In this document: in pieces, positions 34,718 through 43,750 of the stretch
Layout of the letters: every line of letters starts with the position of its first letter
How positions within the stretch are numbered: position 1 is the first letter of the stretch
Source of the DNA: Mycolicibacterium chubuense
GTDB taxonomy: Bacteria > Actinomycetota > Actinomycetes > Mycobacteriales > Mycobacteriaceae
NCBI RefSeq assembly: GCF_001044255.1
Contig: NZ_JYNX01000036.1
Location: 569 to 64,568, forward strand
DNA: 64,000 bases
Direction: 5' to 3'
The notes under the pieces: model-generated
Databases searched by the model: none
Told to the model about the DNA's origin: nothing
What the model saw: the letters and a program-made list of their open reading frames with translations, nothing else
Program-made: the position numbers and the translations under genes

Positions 34718-34761
34718 GTTCGGTTCCGCGTTCTGCGCTGTTCACCCACTGTTCGCCGGGC
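34718..34761. promoter_or_regulatory. PHO-box-like direct repeats upstream of senX3 (candidate RegX3 site)
   Basis: GTTC starts recur at 718, 730, 740 and 751 within this site. The best two units are adjacent 11-base copies, GTTCACCCACT (34740-34750) and GTTCGCCGGGC (34751-34761). This matches the 11-base GTTCACC direct repeats bound by actinobacterial PhoP/RegX3-type regulators. It lies between gpm and senX3, 80 to 125 bases before the senX3 start, and so is placed for autoregulation. Confidence 0.6.
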
Positions 34762-34775
34762 GGGGATGCGGACCC

Positions 34776-35528
34776 CTACTTGGCGCCCTGGGCGGCCACC
34801 GCGGCCGCACCCGCCGCCGCGGCCTCGGGGTCCAGATAGGTGCCGCCGACGACCGTGGGCTTCAGGTCGCCGTCGAGGTCGTAGCGCAGCGGGATACCCG
34901 TCGGGATGTTCAGCCCGACCACGTCGTCATCGGACATCCCGTCGAGGTACTTGACCAGCGCACGCAGCGAATTGCCGTGCGCGGCGATCATCACCGTCTT
35001 GCCGGCACGCAGGTCGGGCACGATCACGTCGGTGAAGTACGGCACGAACCGTTCGACGACGTCCTTGAGGCATTCGGTCAGCGGCGCGCCGCCCGGGATG
35101 TCGGCGTAGCGCGGGTCGGTGTCCTGGCTGAACTCGCTGCCCGGCTCGATCGGCGGCGGCGGGGTGTCGTAGCTGCGCCGCCACGCCATGAACTGCTCGT
35201 CGCCGTACTTGGCCTTCGTCTCGGCCTTGTCCAGCCCCTGCAGCGCGCCGTAGTGACGCTCGTTGAGACGCCAGTCGCGGTGCACCGGGATCCAGTGCCG
35301 GTCGGCCTTGTCCAGCGCGATGTTGGCGGTGGTGATGGCGCGGCGCAGCAGCGAGGTGTACAGCACGTCGGGGAGCCGGTCGAGCTCTTTGATCATCTCG
35401 CCGGCCCGCGCGGCCTCAGCCCGGCCCTTCTCGGTCAGATCGACGTCGACCCATCCGGTGAACAGGTTCAGCGCGTTCCATTCGCTCTCGCCGTGGCGGA
35501 CGAGGATCAGCGTCGCGGTATCTGCCAT
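34776..35528 (-). CDS. gpmA: 2,3-bisphosphoglycerate-dependent phosphoglycerate mutase
   Basis: 250 residues. The phosphohistidine motif is [10 protein letters not shown] (H12), followed by [17 protein letters not shown], the [10 protein letters not shown] segment, [15 protein letters not shown] (catalytic glutamate region) and the second histidine in [15 protein letters not shown]. It interconverts 3- and 2-phosphoglycerate in glycolysis. The Ala-rich C-terminus is usual in mycobacteria. It lies directly upstream of senX3, as in M. tuberculosis. Confidence 0.97.
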   Translation of the reverse strand: MADTATLILVRHGESEWNALNLFTGWVDVDLTEKGRAEAARAGEMIKELDRLPDVLYTSLLRRAITTANIALDKADRHWIPVHRDWRLNERHYGALQGLDKAETKAKYGDEQFMAWRRSYDTPPPPIEPGSEFSQDTDPRYADIPGGAPLTECLKDVVERFVPYFTDVIVPDLRAGKTVMIAAHGNSLRALVKYLDGMSDDDVVGLNIPTGIPLRYDLDGDLKPTVVGGTYLDPEAAAAGAAAVAAQGAK

Positions 35529-35546
35529 GGGCCGATCCTCTCACGG

Positions 35547-36068
35547 TCAGTTCTTGTCGTGGTCCTCGATCAGATGCTCGAAAGCCTTCAGATTCTTGAG
35601 CGACTCACCCCGCGAGACCCGCCACTCCCACTCCTTCTGGATCGAGGTGCGGAACCCCAACTCCAGCAAGGTGTTGAAGTCGTTGTCGACGGCCTCGAGC
35701 ACCTGGCCCAGCACCCGGTCGATCTCGTCGGGGCTCACCGACGACAGCGACATCCGGCCGACGAGGTAGATGTCCCCGACGTTGTCGAGCGTGTAGGCGA
35801 CGCCGTAGAGCCTGCGGTTGCGTTTGAGCAGGAACTTGTAGACGCCCTCGAAGTTCTCGTCGGGTTTGCGGCAGACGAACGCCTCGATGCGGACCGAGTG
35901 CTCGCCGACGGTGAGGATCGTGTTGGTGGTGAGCCGCCGCTCGCCGGGGAGCGCGACCACCAGCCCCGGCAGGCCGCCTGCGGCGCCCTTGTGGCGGGTG
36001 AACGGCAGATCGTGTTCGGCCAGCGTGCTCTCGATGACGGCCTGCACGTCCTCTGTGCGATCGGTCAT
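35547..36068 (-). CDS. YbjN domain-containing protein
   Basis: 173 residues, with an alpha/beta YbjN fold of the type-III-secretion-chaperone-like group: [77 protein letters not shown] and [30 protein letters not shown]. Rv0487 is the counterpart. The family has no defined enzymatic role and is proposed to be chaperone- or regulation-like. Its ATG overlaps the mshA stop (ATGA), so it may be coexpressed with mycothiol synthesis. Confidence 0.87.
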   Translation of the reverse strand: MTDRTEDVQAVIESTLAEHDLPFTRHKGAAGGLPGLVVALPGERRLTTNTILTVGEHSVRIEAFVCRKPDENFEGVYKFLLKRNRRLYGVAYTLDNVGDIYLVGRMSLSSVSPDEIDRVLGQVLEAVDNDFNTLLELGFRTSIQKEWEWRVSRGESLKNLKAFEHLIEDHDKN

Positions 36069-37420
36069 GCCCGTACTCCCCTGCGCATCGAGAATCGGCG
36101 CCCGCCGCGGCGGGCCGTGGGCTGGCGCTGATGGCGGCCGCGGTGATCGGCGATCGCCCGGCCGTAGCTGTCCAACAGCATGTCGACGGTGTGCCCCCAG
36201 GAGAACGACGCGGCGTGCTCGATGGCGGCGCGGCTCATCGTGGCCGGCCCGGCGGCCAGGACGTCGGCCAGGGTGCGGGCCCAGTCCGCGGGGTCGTGGC
36301 CGTCGACCAGCGCCCCGGTGACCCCGTCGCGCACGGCGACCGGCAGCCCGCCCACCGCGGCCGCGACCACCGGCGTCCCGCAGGCCTGCGCCTCGACCGC
36401 GACCAACCCGAAGGACTCCGAATAGCTGGGCACCGCGACGATGTCCGCGGCGCGGTAGACGGCCACCAGTTCGTCGCGTGACTGCGGCGGCAGGAATGTC
36501 ACCCGGTCGGTGATGCCCAGCTCGGCGGCCAGGTCGACCAGACCGTCGGGGGTGGCCAGGCCCGACCCCGAGGGACCACCGGCGATCAGCAGCTGCACCT
36601 CGGGCAGCCGGGCGACCGCCCGCAACAGCACGTCGGGCGCCTTCAGCGGCTGGATGCGACCGACGAACGCGACGACCGGCACCTGCGGATCGAGGCGCAG
36701 CGCCGCGCGGGCGGCACCCTGGTCGCCGGGGGTGAACGTGCCCAGGTCGACGCCCGGGTACACCACGTCGATCCGCGCGGGATCAGCCTGATGCAGCGAA
36801 ACCAGTTGCGCCGCTTCGTGTTCGGTGTTCACGATGAGCCGGTCGGCTTCGTCGACCACCTGCTGCTCACCGATGGCGCGCATCGGCGGCTCCGGGGAGT
36901 CGCCGTCGGCCAGCGCGGCGTTCTTGACCGCGGCCAGCGTGTGCGCGGTGTGCACCAGCGGCACCGCCCACCGGTCGGCGGCCAGCCAGCCGACCTGACC
37001 GGACAGCCAGTAGTGCGAGTGCACGATGTCGTAGTAGCCGGGTTCGTGGGTGGCCTCGGCGCGCAGCACGCCGGCGGTGAACGCGCACAGCTGGGTGGGC
37101 AGATCGTTCTTGTCCAGGCCCTCGAACGGGCCTGCGACCACGTTGCGCACCAGCACCCCGGGCGCCACCCGCACCACCGCCGGATCCGTCGACGACGTCG
37201 CCCTGGTGAAGATCTCCACCTCCACGCCACGCTGCGCCAGCTCCAGGGCCGTCTGCAGCACGTAGACGTTCATCCCACCCGCGTCGCCGGTGCCCGGCTG
37301 GGCCAACGGGGAGGTGTGCACGGACAGCACCGCCACCCGGCGCGGCACGGGCAGAGGGTCGGTCGCTGGACGCACACCGTCATGTCTACACGCCCCGCGT
37401 GGGTCGACCTGCTCAGGCAC
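36065..37420 (-). CDS. mshA: D-inositol-3-phosphate glycosyltransferase (mycothiol synthesis)
   Basis: 451 residues from GTG 37418-37420; GTG 37375 ([13 protein letters not shown]) would give 436 and is equally plausible. It is a GT4/GT-B enzyme: [42 protein letters not shown] is the MshA N-domain signature, with [29 protein letters not shown], the donor-site KAPDVLL stretch and the [19 protein letters not shown] block. It transfers GlcNAc to inositol-3-phosphate, the first step of mycothiol. It overlaps the ROK gene by 8 bases. Confidence 0.95.
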   Translation of the reverse strand: MPEQVDPRGACRHDGVRPATDPLPVPRRVAVLSVHTSPLAQPGTGDAGGMNVYVLQTALELAQRGVEVEIFTRATSSTDPAVVRVAPGVLVRNVVAGPFEGLDKNDLPTQLCAFTAGVLRAEATHEPGYYDIVHSHYWLSGQVGWLAADRWAVPLVHTAHTLAAVKNAALADGDSPEPPMRAIGEQQVVDEADRLIVNTEHEAAQLVSLHQADPARIDVVYPGVDLGTFTPGDQGAARAALRLDPQVPVVAFVGRIQPLKAPDVLLRAVARLPEVQLLIAGGPSGSGLATPDGLVDLAAELGITDRVTFLPPQSRDELVAVYRAADIVAVPSYSESFGLVAVEAQACGTPVVAAAVGGLPVAVRDGVTGALVDGHDPADWARTLADVLAAGPATMSRAAIEHAASFSWGHTVDMLLDSYGRAIADHRGRHQRQPTARRGGRRFSMRRGVRA

Positions 37421-38708
37421 TCACCTCGGGCCGGCGGGACTGCGCCCGGCGCATCGCGCCGATCGGGTCGGCGTAGAGGCCGCCCAGCGACACGATGCCC
37501 GCGCCGGCCTCCTGCACCCTGTTGCCGAACGCCGTCACCCGGATGTCGCGATGCGGCAGCACCGAACGCGCGGCGAAGGCCGACTCGACGGTGCTCATGC
37601 CCTCCGGATACTCGGTGAAGGCCTGACCACCGACCACCAGATCGTCGGGGTTGAGCATGTCGCGCAGCAACGCGACGGCCTCGCCGAGCACGCGGGCGCG
37701 TTCGGCGACCAGCGCCGCGGCCTGCTCGTTGCCCTGCCGCGCCGCGCGCAGCACGGCGGTGACGGTCGACGCCGGGCCGTCGGCCGGGATGATGCGGGCC
37801 TTGCGCGCGGCGACCAGCACCGCCTCGTCGCTGACCGTGGACTCCAGCTCACCGCTGCCGCCCAGCAGCTCCGACCGGGCCGGCAGCGCGGCGATGGTGC
37901 CGGGGCCACTGGCCGGGGAGTGCACCTGCCCGCCGATGGCCAGCGCGTAGCCGACCGTCTCGCGGGCGTACACGTACAGGCTGGTCGAGGTGCGACCCGG
38001 GGGCCGGCGGACTCCGAGCAGCAGCTCGGCGCCGGCCATCGCGTCGACGTGCGAGGCGATCGACACGGGCAGGCCGAGCGATTCGGCGAGCACCGGGCCG
38101 ACGGGCGCGTCCGACCAGCCCAGCCGCGGATGGTCCAGGTAGCCGGTGGTGCTGTCCACGACGCCACCCGCGGCCACCCCGACCCACAGCGGGCGGCGGC
38201 GGTGCCAGCGGCTCAGGTAGCGGCGGGCGCTGGCGGCGATGGCATCCAGGGCCCCGGCCTGGACGCCGCGCGGCGTCGGCGTCTCGACGACGTCGAGGGT
38301 CCGGCCGAGTAGGTCGGTGGCGACGATGCTGGTGGTGCGGGCGCCGATGTGCACGCCCAGGGTGAGGAAGGGCTCGTGGTTGACCTCGACCGGCACGCGG
38401 GGGCGGCCGATGGCGCCGGAGACCGCGAGGTCGGCGCGCTCCCGCAGCAGTCCGGCGTCGAGCAGCGCGGTGACCTGGCGGTTGACCGTGGCGATCGACA
38501 GGCCGGTGACCTGCGCGATGACGTCACGGGCGATGGGGCCGCGCTGTCGGGCCGCGGCGAACACCGACGCCGCGGCGGCCTCAGGGACGCGCAGCGCGGG
38601 AGCCACGATGTGGTGCAGCAGTGCCTGCGGGTAACGGCCGCTGCCTGCGGTGGCTGCGGTGCGCTTGGCCTGGGCGGCGTGTGAGCGGGCGGCGAGAGAG
38701 CTGGTCAT
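37413..38708 (-). CDS. ROK family transcriptional regulator
   Basis: 431 residues. A winged HTH lies at about residues 45-90 ([44 protein letters not shown]). It is followed by a ROK sugar-kinase-like domain with [45 protein letters not shown] and [15 protein letters not shown]. The cysteine cluster of zinc-dependent ROK repressors is not seen. Rv0485 is the counterpart. It is the upstream partner of mshA and divergent from the SDR gene, so it could control either. Confidence 0.9.
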   Translation of the reverse strand: MTSSLAARSHAAQAKRTAATAGSGRYPQALLHHIVAPALRVPEAAAASVFAAARQRGPIARDVIAQVTGLSIATVNRQVTALLDAGLLRERADLAVSGAIGRPRVPVEVNHEPFLTLGVHIGARTTSIVATDLLGRTLDVVETPTPRGVQAGALDAIAASARRYLSRWHRRRPLWVGVAAGGVVDSTTGYLDHPRLGWSDAPVGPVLAESLGLPVSIASHVDAMAGAELLLGVRRPPGRTSTSLYVYARETVGYALAIGGQVHSPASGPGTIAALPARSELLGGSGELESTVSDEAVLVAARKARIIPADGPASTVTAVLRAARQGNEQAAALVAERARVLGEAVALLRDMLNPDDLVVGGQAFTEYPEGMSTVESAFAARSVLPHRDIRVTAFGNRVQEAGAGIVSLGGLYADPIGAMRRAQSRRPEVSA

Positions 38709-38886
38709 GGAATCGTCCTCGAGTCGGTCGGTCGGTGGGGCGGGGCCACACCTGGCGACTCAGCGGGACGGGATCTCGTCCGGGCGCAGTCAGGCGCGGC
38801 GGGGTGCGCAACAACAACACGCACGCCGCGCGGCAGCCTCAGCCGCCTGACCGGTTCGGATCACGGGGTCAATTTAACACGAGCGC

Positions 38887-38892
38887 TAGGGT
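38887..38892 (+). promoter_or_regulatory. -10 element of the SDR gene (leaderless)
   Basis: TAGGGT at 38887-38892 lies 7 bases before ATG 38900. No clear -35 is present. The 190-base divergent region to the ROK gene holds nothing else I can name. Confidence 0.45.
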
Positions 38893-38899
38893 TGCGTGC

Positions 38900-39658
38900 A
38901 TGACGACGCCATCTGATGCCCGCCGAGTCGCCGTGGTCACCGGAGCCAGCGCCGGGATCGGCGAAGCCACCGCGAGAACGCTTGCCGCACAAGGCTTTCA
39001 CGTGATCTGCGTGGCTCGCCGCGAGGAGCCCATCCAAGCGCTGGCCGCCGAGATCGACGGCACCGCGATTGTGGCGGACGTCACTGATCCCGAGGCCGTC
39101 GCGGCGATGGCCGGCCGGCTGGACCGGGTGGACGTGCTGGTCAACAACGCCGGAGGGGCGCGCGGGCTGGAGTCGGTGGCCGACGCCGACGTCGACCACT
39201 GGCGCTGGATGTGGGAGTCGAACGTGATGGGCACCCTGCACGTCACCCGCGCGCTGCTGGGCAAGCTGATCGCCTCCGGCGACGGGCTGATCGTCACCGT
39301 CACCTCGATCGCGGCCGTCGAGATCTACGACAACGGCGCCGGCTACACCACGGCCAAGCACGCCCAGGGCGTCCTGCACCGCACGCTGCGCAGCGAACTG
39401 CTCGGAAAACCGGTGCGGCTCACCGAAATCGCGCCCGGCATGGTCAAGACGGACTTCTCCCTGAACCGCTTCGAGGGCGACACCGACCGTGCCGAGAAGG
39501 TCTATCAGGGCGTGACGCCGCTGGTGGCCGAAGACATCGCCGAGGTGATCGGCTTCGTCGCGAGCCGGCCGTCGCACGTCGATCTGGACCTCATCGTGGT
39601 GCGCCCCCGGGACCAGGTCAGCGGCGCCAGCGGGTCACGCTTCAACCGCCAGTCCTGA
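38900..39658 (+). CDS. Short-chain dehydrogenase/reductase
   Basis: 252 residues, classical SDR: cofactor loop VVTGASAGIGEATARTLA, NNAGG, catalytic serine in VTVTSIAA and YTTAKHAQG (Y and K of YxxxK). C-terminal block: EIAPGMVKTDFSLNRFEGD. This pattern, including the PGMVxTxF segment, is that of the YdfG/serine-dehydrogenase-like SDRs; Rv0484c is the M. tuberculosis counterpart. NADP-dependent alcohol oxidation is likely, with substrate unknown. Confidence 0.92.
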   Translation: MTTPSDARRVAVVTGASAGIGEATARTLAAQGFHVICVARREEPIQALAAEIDGTAIVADVTDPEAVAAMAGRLDRVDVLVNNAGGARGLESVADADVDHWRWMWESNVMGTLHVTRALLGKLIASGDGLIVTVTSIAAVEIYDNGAGYTTAKHAQGVLHRTLRSELLGKPVRLTEIAPGMVKTDFSLNRFEGDTDRAEKVYQGVTPLVAEDIAEVIGFVASRPSHVDLDLIVVRPRDQVSGASGSRFNRQS

Positions 39659-39751
39659 CACGTCGAGGTCGCGGGCTCTCAGCAAGCATTCAGCGAATTC
39701 ACCGTCAATTTCTTGGGATACACCCCAGGGAATTCTTCGCCGGCGACGAGA

Positions 39752-39774
39752 GGGTGGGAGTCACTTCACCACCC
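39752..39774 (+). promoter_or_regulatory. Hairpin in the leader of the small ORF
   Basis: GGGTGG (39752-39757) and CCACCC (39769-39774) can pair across an 11-base loop, ending 10 bases before the Shine-Dalgarno of the 33-residue ORF. It may influence translation or be chance. Confidence 0.3.
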
Positions 39775-39794
39775 GACAGACGGCGAGGACTGCC

Positions 39795-39896
39795 ATGACC
39801 ACAGTGACCCTGCCCTCCGCAGCACCCACCGCGACCATCGACGACGAGGCCCTGGAGGCCCTGATCCTCGACGCCTTCTGGGTCGGCGACGAATAA
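39795..39896 (+). CDS. 33-residue small protein of unknown function
   Basis: Small ORF in the gap between the SDR and lprQ genes. It starts at ATG 39795, five bases after a GAGGA Shine-Dalgarno (39785-39789), and ends with TAA. The third codon positions are overwhelmingly G or C, as in the surrounding real genes. The peptide begins MTTVTLPSAAPTATI and ends DDEALEALILDAFWVGDE. It is acidic, with no basic residue and no cysteine, and has a short amphipathic helix followed by an aromatic FW pair and a conserved-looking VGDE end. It is not the mycofactocin precursor, which ends differently and has a cysteine. Ribosomally made peptide precursor, regulator of a neighbour, or small structural protein are all possible. 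Confidence 0.65.
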   Translation: MTTVTLPSAAPTATIDDEALEALILDAFWVGDE

Positions 39897-39902
39897 CCGT
39901 CC

Positions 39903-41177
39903 TCAGCCGCCGGGGCGGCCGCTGACCGGCTGCGGGGCATCCGACGGCGTCACCGGCGCCGTGCTCGGGATCTGCTGCGGCGGCTTCTGCGACGACAGCG
40001 CCGACATCGACGTCCACTCGTCCCACGGCACCGCCCAGTCCCAGATGTCGCCGTCGGCGTAGGACAGGTCGATGCGGGTGCCGGTCACCTCGACCGGGTC
40101 GCCGTACATCGCGGAGTTGAAGTACTCCTGGGAGTTCTCCAGATTCAGGTTGATGCACCCGTTGGTCACGTTGGTATTGCCCTGCGCCCCGATGCTGTTG
40201 GGGTTGCAGTGGATGAACTCGCCGTTGTTCGAGATCCGCACCGCGAACCGCTCGTGCACGTTGGCGTACCCGGCAGCCGGGTTGGACATGTAGAAGTCCT
40301 CGTACTTCTCGGTCACCACGTGGACGCCGCTGCGGGTGACGTTGCGGTCGAGGTCGCCCTCGCCGTAGCTGCACGGGAAGTCCATGATCACCGCGCCGGC
40401 CTCGTCGAGAACCTGGATGCGGTGGCTGGAGGCCTCGGCCTTGACCACCTGGCGACGACCGATCGTGAAGTCGAGCGTGGAGTCCGACGCACCGTAGGCG
40501 CCCTCGCCGAACGGCACCCCGTAGAGCTTCGCGTCGACGTGGACGGCCGTGCCCGGCGGGTAGTACTCCTTGGTCCGCCAGTGCATGCGCGAGCCGCCTG
40601 CCTCGTCGGGCAGCCAGGCCCAGCTGCCCTCGACCTCGGGGGTGGTGGTGACCTTGACGGCCTTCTCCACCTCGGCGCGGTCGTCGTCGGCGATCGCGGC
40701 GTCGAACTGCAGGATGATCGGCGCCGCGACGCCGACGGTCTGCCCGTCCGAGAGCTGGAACTGCCCGTTGACCTGCGTGTCGGGGTCGACGGTGGTGAAC
40801 GACGCCTTGACCGGCACCGCCTTGCCGTCCTGCCCGACCACGGTTCCCGCCCAGCGGTACTCGACGCCGTAGCCGAGCGGCTCGGAGGCGGTGAACTCGG
40901 TGCGGTCCCGGTTGAGTGCGCCGGCGACGGGTTTGCCGTCGGCGTTGGTGAGGCTGATCTTCTGGAACCAGCCGTTCTCGACGCTGACGGCGACCCGTGA
41001 GGTGGGCGCGACGTCGTCCGCGGAATCCTTGGGTTCGTAGCTCAGCTGCGGCGTGGCGGGCGCCTCCTCGGCGGACTGGCCGGACGAGGAGTTCTTGTCG
41101 GTGGACATACACGCCGCGAGCGCGCCCGGTGCGACGACACCGACCGCCAGGGCGGCCAGTGCTCGCCGTCGATTCAT
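39903..41177 (-). CDS. lprQ: L,D-transpeptidase lipoprotein (LprQ/LdtMt5-like)
   Basis: 424 residues from ATG 41175-41177; GTG 41204 would add nine. A lipoprotein signal ([18 protein letters not shown], lipobox ALAAC with C23) directs it to the outer face of the membrane. Two Ig-like domains follow (about 40-245; FTIGRR ends the second). The YkuD catalytic domain contains VDEAG[14 protein letters not shown], H323 in [12 protein letters not shown] and nucleophile C341 in [14 protein letters not shown]. It makes 3-3 cross-links in peptidoglycan. A cysteine (C324) follows the histidine where the M. tuberculosis protein has alanine. The proline-rich C-terminal tail ([16 protein letters not shown]) is typical. 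Confidence 0.94.
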   Translation of the reverse strand: MNRRRALAALAVGVVAPGALAACMSTDKNSSSGQSAEEAPATPQLSYEPKDSADDVAPTSRVAVSVENGWFQKISLTNADGKPVAGALNRDRTEFTASEPLGYGVEYRWAGTVVGQDGKAVPVKASFTTVDPDTQVNGQFQLSDGQTVGVAAPIILQFDAAIADDDRAEVEKAVKVTTTPEVEGSWAWLPDEAGGSRMHWRTKEYYPPGTAVHVDAKLYGVPFGEGAYGASDSTLDFTIGRRQVVKAEASSHRIQVLDEAGAVIMDFPCSYGEGDLDRNVTRSGVHVVTEKYEDFYMSNPAAGYANVHERFAVRISNNGEFIHCNPNSIGAQGNTNVTNGCINLNLENSQEYFNSAMYGDPVEVTGTRIDLSYADGDIWDWAVPWDEWTSMSALSSQKPPQQIPSTAPVTPSDAPQPVSGRPGG

Positions 41178-41219
41178 CGACGGCACCGGGTTGACAGGGC
41201 TCACGTGTTGCCAGCGTAC

Positions 41220-42269
41220 CTAGAGTGCGCACCCGATCAGAATCGGTTCGGGTGTGAGATCGATCCCGAAGGTCGCAGCGACGCCGTCCCGAATCGCCCT
41301 GGCCAGCGCGATCACGTCCGCGGCCGTCGCGTTCCCGCGATTGGTCACAGCCAGCGCGTGCTTGGTCGACAGCCGCGCCGCAGCGTCGTCGCCGGGGTAG
41401 CCCTTGCTGAATCCGGCGCGCTCGACGAGCCAGCCCGCCGCCAGCTTGACCCCGGCGGCGGCCGGATAGTGCGGGACCCGGCCGTCCATCTCGGCCGCCA
41501 GGCGCTCGAACTGCGCCTGAGTCACGACGGGGTTGGTGAAGAAGGACCCGACGCTCCAGGTGTCGTGGTCGGCGTCGTCGAGCACCATGCCCTTGCCGGC
41601 CCGCAGCCGCAGCACGGTCTCGCGCACCCGTGCCGGGTCGGCACGCTCCCCCGGTTCGACGTTCAGCGCGGCGGCCAGCTCGCCGTAGCGCAGCGGCGCG
41701 CTGCGGCCGGACGGGTCGAGCCGGAACTCGACCTCCAGCACCACGGCGTCCGCAGAGCCCTTCAGAATGCTTGTGCGATAACCGAATTCGAGATGGTCCG
41801 GAGTCACCCAGCGGTCCTCGCCGGTCCGCCGGTCCAGCAGCCGGACCCTGCTGATGGTGTCGGCTACCTCGGCGCCGTACGCGCCGACGTTCTGCACCGG
41901 TGTCGCACCCGTCGACCCGGGGATGCCCGACAGGCACTCCAGCCCGCCCAGCCCGTGCGCCAGTGACGCCGCGACGACGTCGTCCCAGACCGCCCCCGCC
42001 TCGGCCCGCAGCTTCTCCCCGTCGACGGCGATCCGGGGGGTCGCGAGCCGTACCACGGTGGCCGCACCGAGACCGTCGCCGAGCACCACGTTGGACCCAC
42101 CGGCCAGGATCAGAGCCTCCGGACCGACGGCGCGCATCACCTCGACCACCTGCTCGGTCGTCACACAGGTGATCAGCCGGTGCGCCACGGGGCCGACGCG
42201 CAAGGTGGTCAGCGGCGCCAACGGCACATCCTCGGCGACCGCCACGCCCGCGATAGACGAAGTGACCAC
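41220..42269 (-). CDS. murB: UDP-N-acetylenolpyruvoylglucosamine reductase
   Basis: 349 residues from GTG 42267-42269. This start is preferred because TACCGT lies 8 bases before it; an ATG at 42308 would run into the divergent gene. It is an FAD enzyme of cytosolic peptidoglycan precursor synthesis: [72 protein letters not shown], the catalytic serine in [13 protein letters not shown] and [17 protein letters not shown]. All family blocks are intact. Confidence 0.96.
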   Translation of the reverse strand: MVTSSIAGVAVAEDVPLAPLTTLRVGPVAHRLITCVTTEQVVEVMRAVGPEALILAGGSNVVLGDGLGAATVVRLATPRIAVDGEKLRAEAGAVWDDVVAASLAHGLGGLECLSGIPGSTGATPVQNVGAYGAEVADTISRVRLLDRRTGEDRWVTPDHLEFGYRTSILKGSADAVVLEVEFRLDPSGRSAPLRYGELAAALNVEPGERADPARVRETVLRLRAGKGMVLDDADHDTWSVGSFFTNPVVTQAQFERLAAEMDGRVPHYPAAAGVKLAAGWLVERAGFSKGYPGDDAAARLSTKHALAVTNRGNATAADVIALARAIRDGVAATFGIDLTPEPILIGCAL

Positions 42270-42277
42270 GGGCGGTA

Positions 42278-42287
42278 ACGGTAGCGT
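42278..42287. promoter_or_regulatory. Overlapping bidirectional -10 elements (murB and DUF2505 gene)
   Basis: Minus-strand TACCGT (42278-42283) and plus-strand TAGCGT (42282-42287) share the TA at 42282-42283. Each lies 8 bases from its start codon (42269 and 42296), so both mRNAs would be leaderless and transcribed from one symmetrical site. Confidence 0.55.
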
Positions 42288-42295
42288 GGTTTGCC

Positions 42296-42802
42296 ATGCC
42301 GCGTTCATTCGACATGGCCGCCGAGTACGGCGGCACGGTCGAACAGGTCCACCAGGCGTTCCGCGACGAGGAGTACTGGTTGGTGCGCCTGCAGGACTCC
42401 GGCGCCGACCACGCCACGCTCGACGACATGACGATCGACGCCGACGGCGGAATCCGGATCAAGACCACGCAGACCCTGCGCGCCGACCGGCTGCCCGGGG
42501 TGGTCACCCAATTCCACCGCGGGGACCTCAGTTTCGTGCGGGAGGAGCTGTGGTCGCCGGTCCGCGAGGGGCGGGCGACCGCGAAGGTCAGCGGCGCGAT
42601 CCCCGGTGCGCCGGCCGGGCTGACAGGCACCGCGGTGCTGGCCCCGGCGCAGCCCGGCTCACGGATGGCGTTCACGGCGACGGTCGAGGTGCGGGTACCC
42701 CTGGTGGGCGGCAAGATCGAGAACTTCATCGGCAGCCAGCTCGTCGACCTGCTGATCGCCGAACAGCGGTTCACCACGGTGTGGATCACCGAGAACAGCT
42801 GA
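42296..42802 (+). CDS. DUF2505 domain-containing protein
   Basis: 168 residues, START/SRPBCC-like fold: [84 protein letters not shown], and ending [33 protein letters not shown]2505 proteins are conserved in mycobacteria (Rv0481c type) and probably bind a hydrophobic ligand or lipid. Divergent from murB through a shared promoter. Confidence 0.9.
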   Translation: MPRSFDMAAEYGGTVEQVHQAFRDEEYWLVRLQDSGADHATLDDMTIDADGGIRIKTTQTLRADRLPGVVTQFHRGDLSFVREELWSPVREGRATAKVSGAIPGAPAGLTGTAVLAPAQPGSRMAFTATVEVRVPLVGGKIENFIGSQLVDLLIAEQRFTTVWITENS

Positions 42803-42810
42803 GCTGCCAG

Positions 42811-43620
42811 GTGACCGGCGCCGCCTCCCGACCGCTCGGAGCGGTCACCCGCGGCACCACCGGCCAGAACCGGCTGCGTCGCAGCGACCGATGGCTGGTG
42901 CACTCCCCGCGGGTCCGCACCGCTGTGCAGAGCGCCGCCGACCCGTTGATCGTCGACCTCGGTTACGGCGCGCTGCCGGTGACGACGCTCGAGTTGGCGA
43001 TGCGGATGCGCCGGGTGCGCGCCGACGTGCGCGTGGTCGGGCTCGAGATCGATCCCGGGCGGGTGCGGGCGGGCCTGGCCGCGGTGGCCGACGGTCTCGC
43101 CCCCGGTGTCGACTTCGCGCTGGGCGGTTTCGAGCTGGCCGGCCACCGCCCCGTGCTGGTGCGGGCGTTCAACGTGCTGCGCCAATACCCGCCCGAGGCG
43201 GTGCCGGACGCCTGGGCGGCGATGCGCCGCGGGTTGGCGCCGGGCGGGCTGATCGTCGACGGCACCTGCGACGAGCTCGGCCGCCGGTGCGCCTGGGTGC
43301 TGCTCGATGCGACGTCGGCAGTGACCCTCACGCTCGCCTGCGACCCGTTCGCCATCGAGCGGCCCTCCGATCTGGCCGAGCGTCTGCCCAAGGTGCTGAT
43401 CCACCACAACGTGCCCGGTCAGCCCATCCACACGCTGCTCACCGCCGCCGATCGCGCCTGGGCGAGCAGCGCGGCACACGGCGTGTTCGGCCCGCGGGTG
43501 CGCTGGCGGGCGATGCTGGACATGCTTGCCGCGCAAGGTTTTCCGGTGTTCCCGCCGCGGCGCACGCTGCGCGACGGCGTCCTCACGGTGCCGTGGCCCG
43601 TGGTCGCCCCCCTCGAGTGA
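42811..43620 (+). CDS. Class I SAM-dependent methyltransferase-like protein
   Basis: 269 residues from GTG 42811, 8 bases after the DUF2505 stop. The Rossmann core reads LIVDLGYGALPVTTLELAMRMRR (motif I, DLGYGxxP), VRVVGLEIDPGRVRAG (motif II), RPVLVRAFNVLRQYPPEAVPDAWAAMRRGLAPGGLIVDGTCDELGRRCAWVLLD. The LRQYP motif and the C-terminal domain (HHNVPGQPIHTLL, FPVFPPRRTLRDGVLTVPWPVV) point to an actinobacterial family without assigned substrate. It is not present between the DUF2505 and nitrilase genes in M. tuberculosis. Confidence 0.82.
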   Translation: MTGAASRPLGAVTRGTTGQNRLRRSDRWLVHSPRVRTAVQSAADPLIVDLGYGALPVTTLELAMRMRRVRADVRVVGLEIDPGRVRAGLAAVADGLAPGVDFALGGFELAGHRPVLVRAFNVLRQYPPEAVPDAWAAMRRGLAPGGLIVDGTCDELGRRCAWVLLDATSAVTLTLACDPFAIERPSDLAERLPKVLIHHNVPGQPIHTLLTAADRAWASSAAHGVFGPRVRWRAMLDMLAAQGFPVFPPRRTLRDGVLTVPWPVVAPLE

Positions 43621-43694
43621 GGTGTCGCTTTCTGAGTGGACAGGTCCTCGCGGGCGTGCTGACAATGACTCCCAGGAGCCGGTGACCCCGCTCC

Positions 43695-43736
43695 CCGGAC
43701 GAGGTGCGTCGTACCCGGACAGCGACAAGACGACGC
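43695..43736 (+). ncRNA. Guanidine-III riboswitch (ykkC-III)
   Basis: The sequence CCGGACGAGGTGCGTCGTA, then CCCGGACAGCGACAAGACGA, matches the compact ykkC-III aptamer. A 7-bp helix pairs GCGTCGT (43706-43712) with ACGACGC (43730-43736), and CCGG (43695-43698) pairs with CCGG (43715-43718) to make the class pseudoknot. The conserved ACAAGAC segment is intact. Compared with the Thermobifida fusca aptamer as I remember it, the helix carries a paired C-G to U-A change, as expected of real RNA. AGGAG (43741-43745) begins 4 bases after the aptamer, so ligand binding probably exposes the ribosome site of the next gene. Confidence 0.9.
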
Positions 43737-43750
43737 GATGAGGAGAACTC

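Noticed and set aside
39795-39896. Mycofactocin precursor (mftA).
   Set aside because: The peptide lacks the conserved C-terminal IDGxCGVY-type ending, and no mft genes are nearby.
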